Origin: Altererythrobacter xiamenensis
GTDB lineage: Bacteria > Pseudomonadota > Alphaproteobacteria > Sphingomonadales > Sphingomonadaceae
Length of the DNA: 64,000 bases
Assembly (NCBI RefSeq): GCF_900177715.1
Contig: NZ_FXWG01000002.1
Coordinates: 124,001 to 188,000 of the forward strand
Direction of reading: 5' to 3'
This document shows, one piece after another, positions 18,336 through 28,590 of this stretch. A program made the position numbers and the translations under genes. The notes beneath the pieces were generated by a model. It was not told the DNA's origin. It worked only from the letters and a program-made list of their open reading frames with translations, and ran no database searches. The stretch's first letter is position 1, and every line of letters starts with the position of its first letter.

Positions 18336-18716
18336 ATGCGCCGGACTGTCGTTTCCACCTTACTGGTAGTTCCAGCGCTGTTGGCGAGCGCGGCCTGTGT
18401 GCATGGCCAGTCGGAGGCTTCGTCTGCGACAACGGCGGACGCGGAACAAGCCGAGGCTTTTGCCTTCGTCCAGGCCAATTGCGCGAGCTGTCACGCAATC
18501 GAGGGAGGCAGTCTGTCGAGCAATCCGCAGGCGCCTCGCTTCGTCGACATCGCCAATCGCGATTGGCTCACGCGCAAATCGCTCGCGGCCTGGCTGGCCG
18601 ACGCGCACAACTATCCGGAGATGATGAACGTCGACCTCGCCCCCGAGCAGGTCGATGCCGTTGCGGGCTATATGCTCACCCTGCGCAGCGAGGACTATCA
18701 GCGGTTGCCGGACTGA
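18336..18716 (+). CDS. c-type cytochrome, monohaem
   Basis: 126 aa. A signal peptide (MRRTVVSTLLVVPALLASAAC) leads to a mature protein of about 100 residues with one haem-binding motif CASCH (Cys49, Cys52, His53). The likely methionine ligand is in YPEMMNVDL, and the helix AVAGYMLTLR is typical of class I cytochromes. It would carry electrons in the periplasm; a cysteine at position 21 makes a lipoprotein possible although the lipobox is poor. AGGAGG precedes the start. It is convergent with the kinase gene. Confidence 0.9.
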   Translation: MRRTVVSTLLVVPALLASAACVHGQSEASSATTADAEQAEAFAFVQANCASCHAIEGGSLSSNPQAPRFVDIANRDWLTRKSLAAWLADAHNYPEMMNVDLAPEQVDAVAGYMLTLRSEDYQRLPD

Positions 18717-18731
18717 CCGGGCACTTCTGAC

Positions 18732-19754
18732 TCAGCCCAGCTTCTGCGCCATCAGTGCCTTGAGATCGGCCTCGGTCCGTGCGCCGTAATGCGAGATGAT
18801 CTCGCGCGCCGCGATCGCCCCGCGACGCAGACATGTCTCGAGCGGCTCGCCGCGGACATGGCCGTAGAGGAAGCCGGCGGCGAAAAGATCGCCTGCACCG
18901 GTTGTATCGACGACTTCGTCGATCGGTTCGGCAGGAACTTCCGCCCGCTCGCCATTGCGGGTCGCCAGTGCGCCTTCCGCGCTGCGCGTCACGACCAGTG
19001 TCGGAACCTTGTCCTTGAGCGCAGCAATACCTTCCTCGATATCGTCGGTGCCGGTCAGCGCCGCGAGTTCGAGATGGTTGGCAAAGAGGATATCAATCAG
19101 ACCATCGTCGATCAGCGCGCGGAAATCATCACCATGGCGGTCGATCACGAAGACTTCGGACAAGGTAAAGGCAACTTCGCGCCCCGCCTTTTTCGCGGTT
19201 TCGATCGCGCGTCGCATGGCGGCACGCGGCTCTTCCGGATCCCACAGATAGCCTTCGAGATAGAGCACCTTCGCGCCGCCGATCGCTTCCTCGTCCAGCG
19301 CTGCTGCGGGAAGGAACTGCGAAGCGCCGAGGAAGGTGTTCATCGTGCGCTGCGCGTCGGGCGTGACGAAGATCAGGCAGCGCGCCGTCGGCGGATTGGT
19401 TTCCGACCCGTCGATCGGACGCGGCGCGACGTCGAAATCGATGCCGACAGCGCGGATGTCATGCGCGAAGACCTCGCCCAGCTGGTCGTCGGCGACCTGC
19501 CCGATGAAAGCGCATTGCGCGCCGAGCGCCGAGAGACCCGCCAGCGTGTTGGCTGCCGAACCGCCGGAGATTTCCCGTGCCGGGCCCATAGCCGCATAAA
19601 GCTCCTTCGCCCTTTCGGCATCGACCAGCGTCATGCCGCCGCGATTGAGCTGCAGTTCGTCGATCAATTCATCCGAAGCGGGCGCCATCACATCGACAAT
19701 CGCATTGCCGATGGCGATGACGTCATAGCGCGGTTCGTGCGTGTTCTCGGTCAC
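18732..19754 (-). CDS. PfkB family carbohydrate kinase, adenosine kinase-like
   Basis: 340 aa. The PfkB signatures are present: ISGGSAANTLAGLSALG near residue 64 and the catalytic DTTGAGDLFAAGFLYG near residue 280. The N-terminal YDVIAIGNAIVDV and the internal GEVFAHDIRAVGIDF and AQRTMNTFLGAS are those of proteins annotated as adenosine kinases in alphaproteobacteria, which phosphorylate adenosine to AMP. Cytoplasmic. Substrate preference within the family (adenosine versus ribose or fructose) is not settled by sequence alone. Confidence 0.88.
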   Translation of the reverse strand: MTENTHEPRYDVIAIGNAIVDVMAPASDELIDELQLNRGGMTLVDAERAKELYAAMGPAREISGGSAANTLAGLSALGAQCAFIGQVADDQLGEVFAHDIRAVGIDFDVAPRPIDGSETNPPTARCLIFVTPDAQRTMNTFLGASQFLPAAALDEEAIGGAKVLYLEGYLWDPEEPRAAMRRAIETAKKAGREVAFTLSEVFVIDRHGDDFRALIDDGLIDILFANHLELAALTGTDDIEEGIAALKDKVPTLVVTRSAEGALATRNGERAEVPAEPIDEVVDTTGAGDLFAAGFLYGHVRGEPLETCLRRGAIAAREIISHYGARTEADLKALMAQKLG

Positions 19755-19882
19755 TGGATATCTCGTTTGAAATATGTCTGGGAAAAACTTGCGCAGCGCC
19801 TAGCCGGTCCCGGGCCGCAGGCCAAGTGCAGGAGTGAGAAAGCGTTGACTTCACCGGGTGCGGGCACGAAACGCCGAGCGTA

Positions 19883-20575
19883 ATGAGCGCTGTCGTCAAA
19901 TCCTTCGCCCTTGCCATAGGCCAGCTCGGTGACGGCGCGATCCTGCGTGTTCTCATGAAGAGCCTGGCGATCACGCTCGTGATTTTCGTCGCTTTCGCTT
20001 TCGCTCTGAACGAGGCGCTGCCCTGGCTGGTCGGCTCCTATCTCGATCTGGGTGAGGATACCTATCTCGTCATCTCGCTGCTGATATTCCTGCTCGCGGC
20101 CTGGTTGCTCTTTCGCATCGTCGCACTCGCCGTACTGCAGTTCTTCGCGGACGAGGTGGTGCTGGCGGTCGAGCGCAAGCATTACCCCCTAGCTGCCGAG
20201 CGGGCGCGCAAGCTCCCGTTTCGCGAAGATCTCTCCAATTCGCTGAAGGGCGTCGGGCGGGCACTGCTGTTCAACGCGCTGGCGGCGCCGGTTGCGCTGG
20301 TGCTGCTGTTCACGGCAGTGGGCCCCGCGATCGTGTTCCTGCTCGTCAACGCGGTGCTGCTGGGCCGCGAGCTGACCGACATGGCCTGGTTTCGCCAGCG
20401 TGAGGCCGGGGAGGAGCAATCGCCAGTCGGTGCGGCGAGCCGTTTCCTTCTCGGCGCGGGGATTGCCGGGCTGATGCTGGTCCCCTTCGCCAACCTGCTG
20501 GCACCGATCATCGGAGCAGCCGCCGGCACACATCTCTATCAAAGTTCTCAACGTAGGGTCTCGACTGATGCGTAG
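19883..20575 (+). CDS. EI24 / CysZ-like membrane protein
   Basis: 230 aa with four to five hydrophobic segments (about residues 28-50, 62-85, 128-160 and 190-215). The pattern of helices and the charged middle loop (ADEVVLAVERKHYPLAAERA) match the EI24 domain family (PF07264), which includes the sulfate transporter CysZ. Sulfate genes are not adjacent, so the role is uncertain. The 3' end overlaps the start of the following lipoprotein gene by 8 nt, so the two are coupled. It is divergent from the adenosine kinase gene. Confidence 0.82.
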   Translation: MSAVVKSFALAIGQLGDGAILRVLMKSLAITLVIFVAFAFALNEALPWLVGSYLDLGEDTYLVISLLIFLLAAWLLFRIVALAVLQFFADEVVLAVERKHYPLAAERARKLPFREDLSNSLKGVGRALLFNALAAPVALVLLFTAVGPAIVFLLVNAVLLGRELTDMAWFRQREAGEEQSPVGAASRFLLGAGIAGLMLVPFANLLAPIIGAAAGTHLYQSSQRRVSTDA

Positions 20576-21008
20576 CATTTTCATCCTGTCGCTTGGCGCA
20601 CTGCTCGCCGGTTGCACCAGCGGCGTTCCGCTGCCCGGCAGCGTCCCGCGCGCGCAGGCCCCTTCGACCACGACCGCCGCGACACCGCCGCCCCAGCGAC
20701 CGGCCCCCGCCCCGACCCGACCCGCATCCGGCTTTCGAGCGCCTCAGGTCATGCGCCTGCCCGGCCTCGAGCGGGTGATCGGCAGGAGCGCCGCACAGCT
20801 CGAACGGGAGTTTGGCACAGCGCAGCTAGACGTGTGGGAGGGCGATGCGCGCAAGCTGCAATTCGCGGGCGAGCCCTGCGTCCTCGATATCTATCTCTAC
20901 CCGATGCAGCCCGGTGCAGCGCCCAGCGCCACCCACGTCGAGGCGCGGAGAGCAAGCGACGGGGCTGCCGTCGACCGCGCTAGTTGCGTTCGCGCCCTCA
21001 GCCGATAG
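20568..21008 (+). CDS. Putative lipoprotein with Pro/Thr-rich linker
   Basis: 146 aa. The signal MRSIFILSLGALLAGC has a perfect lipobox (LAGC), so the protein should be lipid-anchored. A Pro/Ala/Thr-rich linker (about residues 27-55) leads to a small C-terminal domain beginning LPGLERVIGRSAAQLEREFG and containing CVLDIYLYP and a second cysteine near the end (ASCVRAL) that could form a disulfide with it. The LERVIGRSAAQL pattern recalls small outer-membrane SmpA/OmlA-like folds, but that is a weak impression. It overlaps the EI24 gene. Confidence 0.8.
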   Translation: MRSIFILSLGALLAGCTSGVPLPGSVPRAQAPSTTTAATPPPQRPAPAPTRPASGFRAPQVMRLPGLERVIGRSAAQLEREFGTAQLDVWEGDARKLQFAGEPCVLDIYLYPMQPGAAPSATHVEARRASDGAAVDRASCVRALSR

Positions 21009-21078
21009 GCCTCGGTAACCCGAACTTAAGCCTATTCTGCGACGAGTTTCCCCGCATTCGGAAGGGGAATTGTGCGCC

Positions 21079-22020
21079 ATGTCCATGGATTTTACCGAAC
21101 TGGCCAAACAGGTCGCCACCGACGGGGTCGTCAGCCCGTCCGAGCTTCAGTCGCTGCGCCAACTCGGCTGGGGCGACGGCAAGATATTCCGTAACGAGGC
21201 GGATGCGATCTTTGCGATCAACAATGCGGTCACCCACCCCACGCCGGAATGGACCGATTTCTTCGTCGAGGCGATCGGCGAGTTCGTTCTCAACGGGACC
21301 GAACCGCGCGGCCATTGCGACGAGGACGAGGCGCGCTGGCTGATCCAGTCGCTCGACCATGACGGCAAGCTCGATTCGATGACCGAGCTGGAATTGCTCG
21401 TCCGCGTGGTCGAGAAGGCGCAGAACGTCCCCGTCCTGCTCAAGAATTACGCGCTCCACCAGGTCGAACAGGCGGTGCTGACCGGCACCGGCCCGACGCG
21501 CCATGGCGGCGACCTTTCGGCTACGCATATCAGCGCAGCGGAATGCCGCATCGTGCGCCGCCTGATATTCGCCAGCGGTGGCCACGGCCCTGCTGCCGTC
21601 ACGCGCTATGACGCGGAGTTCCTGTTCCGTCTCAAGGACGAAACCGTGCAGGAAGAGAACGCACCCCAGTGGGACGAGCTTTTCGTCGACGGCGTGGCCA
21701 ATTTCCTCAAGGGCTTCCAGCTGCAGAACGCGCAAGTCAGCCACGAACGCATGACAGAACTCGAAAGCTTCATCGCCGACAACAAGGCGAGCGTCGGGCG
21801 GTTCATGGGCGCGATGGCGAAGGAAATGCCGGAGGTGAGGAACCACTTCGGCAAGGTTTTCGGCAAGAAATCGGGCGGGCAAGATTACGCCGCGCTCGAA
21901 GCCGCCGGCGCAGAAGTGACCGATTACGAAGCGGACTGGCTCGAAGACATGATCAACGCCGATGGCGAGATCGACGATCTCGAGCGCGCGCTGCTCGCCC
22001 GGATCACCGAAGAGGGCTGA
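21079..22020 (+). CDS. Protein with internal duplication, function unknown
   Basis: 313 aa from ATG 21079 (GAAGGGGA upstream; an ATG two codons later is possible). The protein carries two copies of a roughly 75-residue unit. In the first, EWTDFFVEAIGEFVL is followed by DEDEARWLIQSLDHDGKLD and TELELLVRVV; in the second, QWDELFVDGVANFLKG is followed, after an insert, by TDYEADWLEDMINADGEID and LERALLARI. The D/N-x-DG-x-[LI]D loops resemble, but do not match, EF-hand loops. No signal peptide or membrane segment is seen. I do not recognise the family. It is convergent with the suf operon. Confidence 0.82.
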   Translation: MSMDFTELAKQVATDGVVSPSELQSLRQLGWGDGKIFRNEADAIFAINNAVTHPTPEWTDFFVEAIGEFVLNGTEPRGHCDEDEARWLIQSLDHDGKLDSMTELELLVRVVEKAQNVPVLLKNYALHQVEQAVLTGTGPTRHGGDLSATHISAAECRIVRRLIFASGGHGPAAVTRYDAEFLFRLKDETVQEENAPQWDELFVDGVANFLKGFQLQNAQVSHERMTELESFIADNKASVGRFMGAMAKEMPEVRNHFGKVFGKKSGGQDYAALEAAGAEVTDYEADWLEDMINADGEIDDLERALLARITEEG

Positions 22021-22059
22021 AACCGGTCGGCCGCACATTTGCAGCCGAAATTGGCTGGT

Positions 22060-22419
22060 TCAGACCATGAAGCTTTCGCCGCAGCCACAGGCGCCCTTGG
22101 CATTGGGGTTTTCGAACACGAAGCCGGCGGTGAAGTCGTCCTCGACCCAGTCCATGGTCGATCCGATCAGGTAAAGCACCGAGGCTCCGTCGATATAGAA
22201 GGTGCCACCTGGCGTTTCGATCTTCTCGTCGAAGCCCTGCTCTTCGGTGACATAGTCGACCGAATAGGCGAGGCCGGAACAGCCCCGGCGCGGGGTCGAT
22301 AGCTTTACGCCAATCGCATCGTCGGGCGCCTTGCTCATGAGTTCGGCGACGCGCGCTTCGGCGTTCTTCGTCAGGCTGACAGCCGCAGGACGTTCGCGAA
22401 GGGTTGTCTTGTCATTCAT
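22060..22419 (-). CDS. sufA: A-type iron-sulfur carrier, SufA/IscA-like
   Basis: 119 aa. It belongs to the HesB/IscA family that delivers Fe-S clusters to target proteins. The three conserved cysteines are visible in RRGCSGLAYSV and in GACGCGESF near the C-terminus. The start ATG overlaps the stop of the upstream DUF59 gene (TGATG), so it is the last gene of the suf operon. A second A-type carrier (ErpA-like) is encoded at 55.7 kb. The sufA name is by context. Confidence 0.92.
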   Translation of the reverse strand: MNDKTTLRERPAAVSLTKNAEARVAELMSKAPDDAIGVKLSTPRRGCSGLAYSVDYVTEEQGFDEKIETPGGTFYIDGASVLYLIGSTMDWVEDDFTAGFVFENPNAKGACGCGESFMV

Positions 22420-22949
22420 CACAGCATTCCCAGTTCGAGGCGTGCCTCATCGGTCATCTTGTCCGGGCCCCACGGCGGGTCCCAGACGAGGCTGACTTCC
22501 GCATCGCGCACGCCCGGCACGCTGGCGGCGCGCAGTTCGACTTCACCCGGCATGCTTTCGGCCACCGGGCAGTGCGGCGTCGTCAGCGTCATGGTGACGA
22601 GCGCGTCCTTCTCTTCGGTAATCTCGACGCCGTAGATCAGGCCGAGGTCGTAGATGTTGACCGGGATTTCGGGGTCGTAGATTTCCTTGAGCGCGGAAAT
22701 GACCGCCTCGTGGAGATCGCCGCCCGGCTCACCGGGTGCGACATTCTCCGGCTTCTTCGCGAGGAAGCCTTCGAGGTAGTCGCGCTTGCGCTCGAGTTTC
22801 GCGCCCATGCTCTCTGGCGCGGTTTCTGCATCCGGATCGACCGCATCTTCGACGCGCGCGCGCGGCGGCTTCTCGGGCGCTTTCTCGACCACCTGCTCGG
22901 TTGGCGACGGGGCCGCCACGAAATCTTTCTCGTCGGATGGCTTGTTCAT
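22419..22949 (-). CDS. sufT: SUF system assembly protein with DUF59 / MIP18 domain (SufT-like)
   Basis: 176 aa. The first 70 residues are a charged, Pro/Glu-rich extension (QVVEKAPEKPPRARVEDA). The DUF59 domain follows, with ALKEIYDPEIPVNIYDLGLIYG, MTLTTPHCPVAESMPGEV and VSLVWDPPWGPDKMTDEARLELGM; the conserved cysteine in PHCPVAE is present. Members help mature Fe-S proteins. It lies 8 nt after sufS and overlaps sufA, firmly inside the suf operon. Confidence 0.92.
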   Translation of the reverse strand: MNKPSDEKDFVAAPSPTEQVVEKAPEKPPRARVEDAVDPDAETAPESMGAKLERKRDYLEGFLAKKPENVAPGEPGGDLHEAVISALKEIYDPEIPVNIYDLGLIYGVEITEEKDALVTMTLTTPHCPVAESMPGEVELRAASVPGVRDAEVSLVWDPPWGPDKMTDEARLELGML

Positions 22950-22957
22950 AGTCGTTC

Positions 22958-24178
22958 CTAGCCGAAAATCCTTCTCGTGCGGGCGATGCCTTCCAGCAGC
23001 GCCTCGACATCGCTTTCATCAGAATAGAGACCGAAGCTCGCACGTGCCGTCGCGGGAACGCCGAGGTGCTCCATCAGCGGCTGCGCGCAGTGATGCCCGG
23101 CGCGGATCGCCACATTCTCTTCATCCAATATGGTGCCGAGATCGTGCGGGTGAACCCCGTCGAGCATGAAACTGAGGATTCCGGCGGTATCCGCCGGCCC
23201 GTACAGCGTCACATCGTTCATCGCGCCGAGCGCTTCGCGCAGCTGGGCAACCAGCGCCATCTCGCGCGCATGGATTCGGTCGAGGCCGATGCTCTCGACA
23301 TAATCGATCGCGGCATGAAGCCCGACCGCCTCGGTAATCGCAGGCGTGCCCGCTTCGAAGCGCTGCGGCGGCGGGGCATAGGTCGTTTTCTCGAAACTCA
23401 CGCGGTCTATCATCGCGCCGCCACCCTGGTAGGGAGGCATTCCGTCGAGAATCTCCGAACGCGCCCAGAGCGCTCCGATTGCCGTCGGTCCGTAGAGCTT
23501 GTGCGCGCTGAAGACGTAGAAATCGCAATCGAGCGCCGCCACATCCAGCGTGAGGCGCGGTGCCGCCTGACACCCGTCGAGCAGCAACTTCGCGCCCACG
23601 CCATGCGCGAGGTCTGCTGCGCGCTTCGCATCGAGCACCGATCCGAGCACGTTTGAGACATGCGCCAGCGCGACCAGCTTGTGCTTTTCCGTCAGAATCT
23701 CAGCCGCCGCATCTAGGTCGATCTGCCCGTCATGCGTCAGCGGGCAGACATCAATTTCCGCGCCCGTGCGCTCGGCAACCATTTGCCACGGCACGATGTT
23801 CGAATGATGCTCCAGCGTGGAAAGCAGAATGCGGTCACCGGCCTTGAGGTTCGCCACGCCCCAGGTGCTCGCGACGAGATTGATCGCCTCGGTCGCGCCG
23901 CGGGTGAAGACCACTTCCTCTTCATGCCCGCCGATGAAATCCGCCACGCGTCGCCGCGCCGCTTCGTATGCCCGCGTCATGTCGGCCGAGCGCGCATAGA
24001 CCCCGCGATGCACCGTGGCGTAATCCTCGCCCAAGGCGCGCGCCATCGCATCGATCACCGCTTGCGGCTTCTGCGAGGTCGCGGCGGTATCGAGATAGTG
24101 CCACGGCTGGCCCTCACCGGTCAGCATGCCGGGGAAGTCTGTGCGTACGTCTGTCAGGATGGAGGCGGGTGCGTTCAC
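22958..24178 (-). CDS. sufS: Cysteine desulfurase SufS
   Basis: 406 aa, the standard SufS length. This PLP enzyme takes sulfur from cysteine for cluster assembly. The PLP lysine is in FYVFSAHKLYGPT, and the persulfide cysteine is in RAGHHCAQPLM, typical of group II desulfurases. Other signatures are VFTRGATEAINLVA and STLEHHSNIVPWQ. The start overlaps the sufD stop by 4 bp. No sufE is adjacent in the window, so the sulfur relay partner is not identified here. Confidence 0.96.
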   Translation of the reverse strand: MNAPASILTDVRTDFPGMLTGEGQPWHYLDTAATSQKPQAVIDAMARALGEDYATVHRGVYARSADMTRAYEAARRRVADFIGGHEEEVVFTRGATEAINLVASTWGVANLKAGDRILLSTLEHHSNIVPWQMVAERTGAEIDVCPLTHDGQIDLDAAAEILTEKHKLVALAHVSNVLGSVLDAKRAADLAHGVGAKLLLDGCQAAPRLTLDVAALDCDFYVFSAHKLYGPTAIGALWARSEILDGMPPYQGGGAMIDRVSFEKTTYAPPPQRFEAGTPAITEAVGLHAAIDYVESIGLDRIHAREMALVAQLREALGAMNDVTLYGPADTAGILSFMLDGVHPHDLGTILDEENVAIRAGHHCAQPLMEHLGVPATARASFGLYSDESDVEALLEGIARTRRIFG

Positions 24179-25017
24179 GGTGCCCGCTCCTCCAGCGCGT
24201 CGAGCGCAGCCTGTAGCATGCGGTCGTGCAGTTCCTCGTCCTCGATCGCCACGAAAGCATCTCCGACAAAGGCCTGAACCAGCAATTTGCGTGCGAGCTT
24301 GGGCGGAATACCGCGCGCCGCCATGTAATAGGCCGCGTTCTCGTCAAGCTGGCCAATCGCCGCGCCATGAGCGCATTGCACGTCGTCGGCGAAAATCTCG
24401 AGCTGCGGCACAGCGTTCACGCTCGCGCCCTTTTCGAGCAGCAGGCCCTTGAAGTCTTGCGCCGCGTCGGTCTTCTGCGCGTGGCGCACGACGTCGATCT
24501 GGCCGAGGAAATTGCCGGTGCCCTGCCCCCAGTGAACGCTGCGGATCACCTGGTTGCTGGTCCCGTCAGGCTCGGCATGGGTCACATGGGTGACGATTTC
24601 GCGCAGCGAATTGCCGCCGCCGAGCGTGATCCCGCCGAGTTCGAAATGCGCGCCCTTCGCCAGCGTCACATCGATCGCCAGCCGGTTGAGCTTGCCGCCT
24701 GCCAGCAAGGCATGGAGCGCGAACCGCCCGCCTTCGCCCACAGTGACTTCGAGCCGCCGCACAATCGCTTCATCGTCGGCGATGTCGCCCGATTCGAACC
24801 GATGGCTGGCCTTGCTCTCGCCGCCGAATTCCTGGTCGACGCGCTGGGCACCTTCGTCATCGGCGCCGGGCGCCATGAGAATCTGCCAGTCGAGGTTTTC
24901 GCCAGCGGCGACCTCGATGCGTTCGGCCTCAACCGGCCACAGCTTCGCCGCCGTGTCGGTGTCGGAATAGCGCCAGGCTTCGTCGCGCCGTGTCGGAAGA
25001 GTTTCTGCTTCGCTCAT
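24175..25017 (-). CDS. sufD: SUF complex scaffold protein SufD
   Basis: 280 aa, shorter than the roughly 420-residue SufD of E. coli but usual for alphaproteobacteria. The C-terminal beta-helix core is evident: FKGLLLEKGASVNAVPQLEIF, DDVQCAHGAAIGQLDENAAYYMAARGI and RKLLVQAFVGDAF. The histidine of CAHGAA is the conserved cluster-binding region residue. It pairs with SufB and the SufC ATPase. Both ends overlap neighbours (sufC and sufS) by 4 bp. Confidence 0.94.
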   Translation of the reverse strand: MSEAETLPTRRDEAWRYSDTDTAAKLWPVEAERIEVAAGENLDWQILMAPGADDEGAQRVDQEFGGESKASHRFESGDIADDEAIVRRLEVTVGEGGRFALHALLAGGKLNRLAIDVTLAKGAHFELGGITLGGGNSLREIVTHVTHAEPDGTSNQVIRSVHWGQGTGNFLGQIDVVRHAQKTDAAQDFKGLLLEKGASVNAVPQLEIFADDVQCAHGAAIGQLDENAAYYMAARGIPPKLARKLLVQAFVGDAFVAIEDEELHDRMLQAALDALEERAP

Positions 25018-25763
25018 GCGCTTGCCATGATTGCGTCGTAACCTTCTTCCTCGAGCTGCTGCGCAAGCTCGGGACCACCGGTCTGAACGATGCGGCCCGC
25101 GGCCAGGATGGAAACCTTGTCGGGTTTCACCACGTCGAGAAGGCGCTGATAGTGGGTAATCAGCAGCACGCCCTTGGCAGGGTCGCGCATGATCGCGTTG
25201 ATCCCCTCGCCCACCACGCGCAGCGCATCGATGTCGAGCCCGCTGTCGGTTTCGTCCAGCACGGCGAACTTCGGGTCGAGAATGCCCATCTGCACCATTT
25301 CGGCGCGCTTCTTCTCGCCGCCCGAAAAGCCGACGTTCACCTGCCGCTTGAGCATGTCCATGTCGAGCTTGAGCAGGCCGGCCTTTTCCTTGGCGAGCTT
25401 GAGGAAATCGCCGCCTGACAGCGGTTCGTCACCGCGTGCCTTGCGCTGCGAATTCAGGGCTTCGCGCAGGAACTGGATGTTCGATACGCCCGGAATCTCG
25501 ACCGGATACTGGAAGCCCAGGAAGATGCCGGCGGCGGCGCGTTCATGCGGCTCCATGTCGAGGAGGTCTTCGCCCATGAAGGTCACGCTGCCCTCGGTCA
25601 TTTCGTAGCCGGGCCGTCCGCCCAGCACATAGGCGAGCGTCGATTTGCCCGCGCCGTTGGGGCCCATGATGGCATGCACTTCACCCGCGGCGACGGTCAG
25701 CGTCAGGCCGTTAAGGATCTGCTTGCCGTCGATCTCGGCGTGGAGGTTGTTGATTTCTAGCAT
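25014..25763 (-). CDS. sufC: Fe-S assembly ATPase SufC
   Basis: 249 aa. It is an ABC-type ATPase of the SufBCD scaffold. Walker A GPNGAGKST, signature LSGGDFLK-region and VGFSGGEKKRAEMVQMG, Walker B FAVLDETDSGLDIDAL and the H-loop LLITHYQRLL are all present. The true start is MLEINNLHAEI; the upstream in-frame extension is antisense-like. It follows the small membrane gene after a 43-nt gap, the largest gap within the operon after its start. Confidence 0.96.
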   Translation of the reverse strand: MLEINNLHAEIDGKQILNGLTLTVAAGEVHAIMGPNGAGKSTLAYVLGGRPGYEMTEGSVTFMGEDLLDMEPHERAAAGIFLGFQYPVEIPGVSNIQFLREALNSQRKARGDEPLSGGDFLKLAKEKAGLLKLDMDMLKRQVNVGFSGGEKKRAEMVQMGILDPKFAVLDETDSGLDIDALRVVGEGINAIMRDPAKGVLLITHYQRLLDVVKPDKVSILAAGRIVQTGGPELAQQLEEEGYDAIMASA

Positions 25764-25806
25764 TGCTGTCTTTCGAATGGTCGTATCTGTCTGGGTGCCG
25801 GACTGG

Positions 25807-26001
25807 TCAGAAGACCTCCAGCAAGGTCGGGACGAAATAGATCGCGATGGCGGCGAAAAAGACCATCGCAACGGTGCCCTCTGTCGAAAAACCGCGGCTC
25901 ATGTTCATCACGAGGATGCTGAGCGCGATCAGCGCCGGGATGAGGAAGGCCAGAATTTTCTGCATGTCCGGCGCGAGCAGGTCATTCATTCCAGGGATCA
26001 T
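25807..26001 (-). CDS. Small two-helix membrane protein in the suf operon
   Basis: 64 aa. Two hydrophobic segments (about residues 15-33, ILAFLIPALIALSILVMNM, and 42-60, GTVAMVFFAAIAIYFV) are joined by a short loop SRGFSTE. The start overlaps the stop of the DUF559 gene by 4 bp, so it is translated as part of the suf operon. I know no function for it. The hydrophobic pattern and coupled start support a real gene. Confidence 0.7.
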   Translation of the reverse strand: MIPGMNDLLAPDMQKILAFLIPALIALSILVMNMSRGFSTEGTVAMVFFAAIAIYFVPTLLEVF

Positions 26002-26524
26002 GTCGGGTCGTCTCCGTGGCTTTGGAAGGTGCGACCTGACGTTCTTGGTTTGGGTTTCGAGTTTTCGCGGTGTTCGCGGCGCGCCTGCTGCTTGTCGGCG
26101 ATACGCTGCCGCATGCCGAGCGTGATGCGCTGAAGCACGTCTTCCATCTTTTCGAGGATATCGGCGGCGGGAATATGCATCACCTTGATGCCGACCGCCT
26201 CGAGACTCTTGTCGCGACGCTTGGCGAGCGCTGCGGGCGTGTCTTCCTCGTCGATCACGATCGCCATGCCGAGCTGGTGGCAGTTGAAGTCGACGATCGC
26301 GCTGCCGACCACGGCAAAGCGCTTGAAGGAATAGCGCCCGAAATCGGCCTTGGCGAAACGCTCGGCGAGCGCCTTGTGCGCAGGGGACGCGTGACGCTTC
26401 ATGTCGCGTGCACGATCATGCAGCGCATCGAGGCGCTTGTCCGAAATTTCCCAGCCGCGCCCGCGCTTCTTGATCGCGGGCGCTTCGCCGGAGGGTTCGC
26501 GCAGGTTGAGGGTCTTGCGGTCGG

Positions 26525-26528
<4 letters not shown>
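25998..26528 (-). CDS. DUF559 endonuclease-like protein in the suf operon
   Basis: 176 aa. The central part fits the DUF559 restriction-endonuclease-like fold: [47 protein letters not shown], and the following [20 protein letters not shown]. The AIVDFxC and VIDE segments correspond to the acidic catalytic strand positions of PD-(D/E)xK enzymes. Both ends are basic ([13 protein letters not shown], and a C-terminal Arg/Lys-rich tail), consistent with nucleic-acid binding. The gene overlaps sufB and the small membrane gene, so it is co-translated with Fe-S assembly genes. Its role there is unknown. Confidence 0.85.
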
Positions 26529-28002
<1,474 letters not shown>

Positions 28003-28006
<4 letters not shown>

Positions 28007-28440
28007 GCGACTTCCCTTTCTTCGGGCCTATCCTGAGGCCTCGCTTCGGCTGCGAGCTGCGTCAGCGGGATCTCCGCCAGCGCGCCGCGCAGCGCCTGAT
28101 TGATTATCGGCCAATGCGGCTTGACCGTGCAGCTGCGCTCGTAATCGCACTCCGCCGCCTCGACGCATTGGGTGAGCGCAATTGGTCCTTCGACCGCCTC
28201 GACGATATCGGCGACCGTGATCGCCGCTGCCGGACGTGCAAGCTGGAGCCCTCCGCCCGCGCCGCGAACCGAGCGTAGCAGGCCTGCCTTGCTGAGCTTG
28301 CTCACGAGCTTCTGCACCGTCGGTGCAGGCAGGCCGGTTTCGGCGGCAAGCTCCGCAGCGCTCGTCCTCGCCCCGCCGCAATGGCGGGCCGCAGCGCTCA
28401 TCGTGACGACGGCGTAATCTGCAAGATTGGAGAGGCGCAT
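28003..28440 (-). CDS. Rrf2-family SUF operon regulator
   Basis: 145 aa. The N-terminal winged helix is [20 protein letters not shown] followed by [19 protein letters not shown] and [11 protein letters not shown], typical of Rrf2 proteins. Three cysteines (CVEAAEC...C in the segment from about residue 105 to 120) could hold an Fe-S cluster, so the protein can sense cluster status and repress the operon in the apo or holo state. It is the first gene of the suf operon, and a palindrome at 28454-28478 just upstream is the likely operator, implying autoregulation. Confidence 0.92.
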
Positions 28441-28453
28441 ACTATTCCAGCGT

Positions 28454-28478
28454 TAATCGGACCAATTCGTTCCGATTA
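28454..28478 (-). promoter_or_regulatory. Perfect inverted repeat, likely operator of the suf operon
   Basis: The arms TAATCGGA and TCCGATTA are exact reverse complements and are separated by 9 bp, giving a 25-bp dyad 14 nt upstream of the regulator start. Size, spacing and position are those of Rrf2 family (IscR/RirA-type) operators. Confidence 0.7.
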
Positions 28479-28590
28479 GTCAGCTAGTGCGCGAAACCGG
28501 CGAATTCAACGCAAAACCGACTGTTGCGAGTCGTTAGCAGCTGAGCGCTGAACAGAGCTGCCGGGGCTGCGCGCTTTCACCAGGCGGCTT

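Noticed and set aside
21079..22020. EF-hand calcium-binding protein reading of the duplicated gene
   Set aside because: The DHDGKLD and NADGEID loops miss the 12-position EF-hand spacing and the final glutamate.
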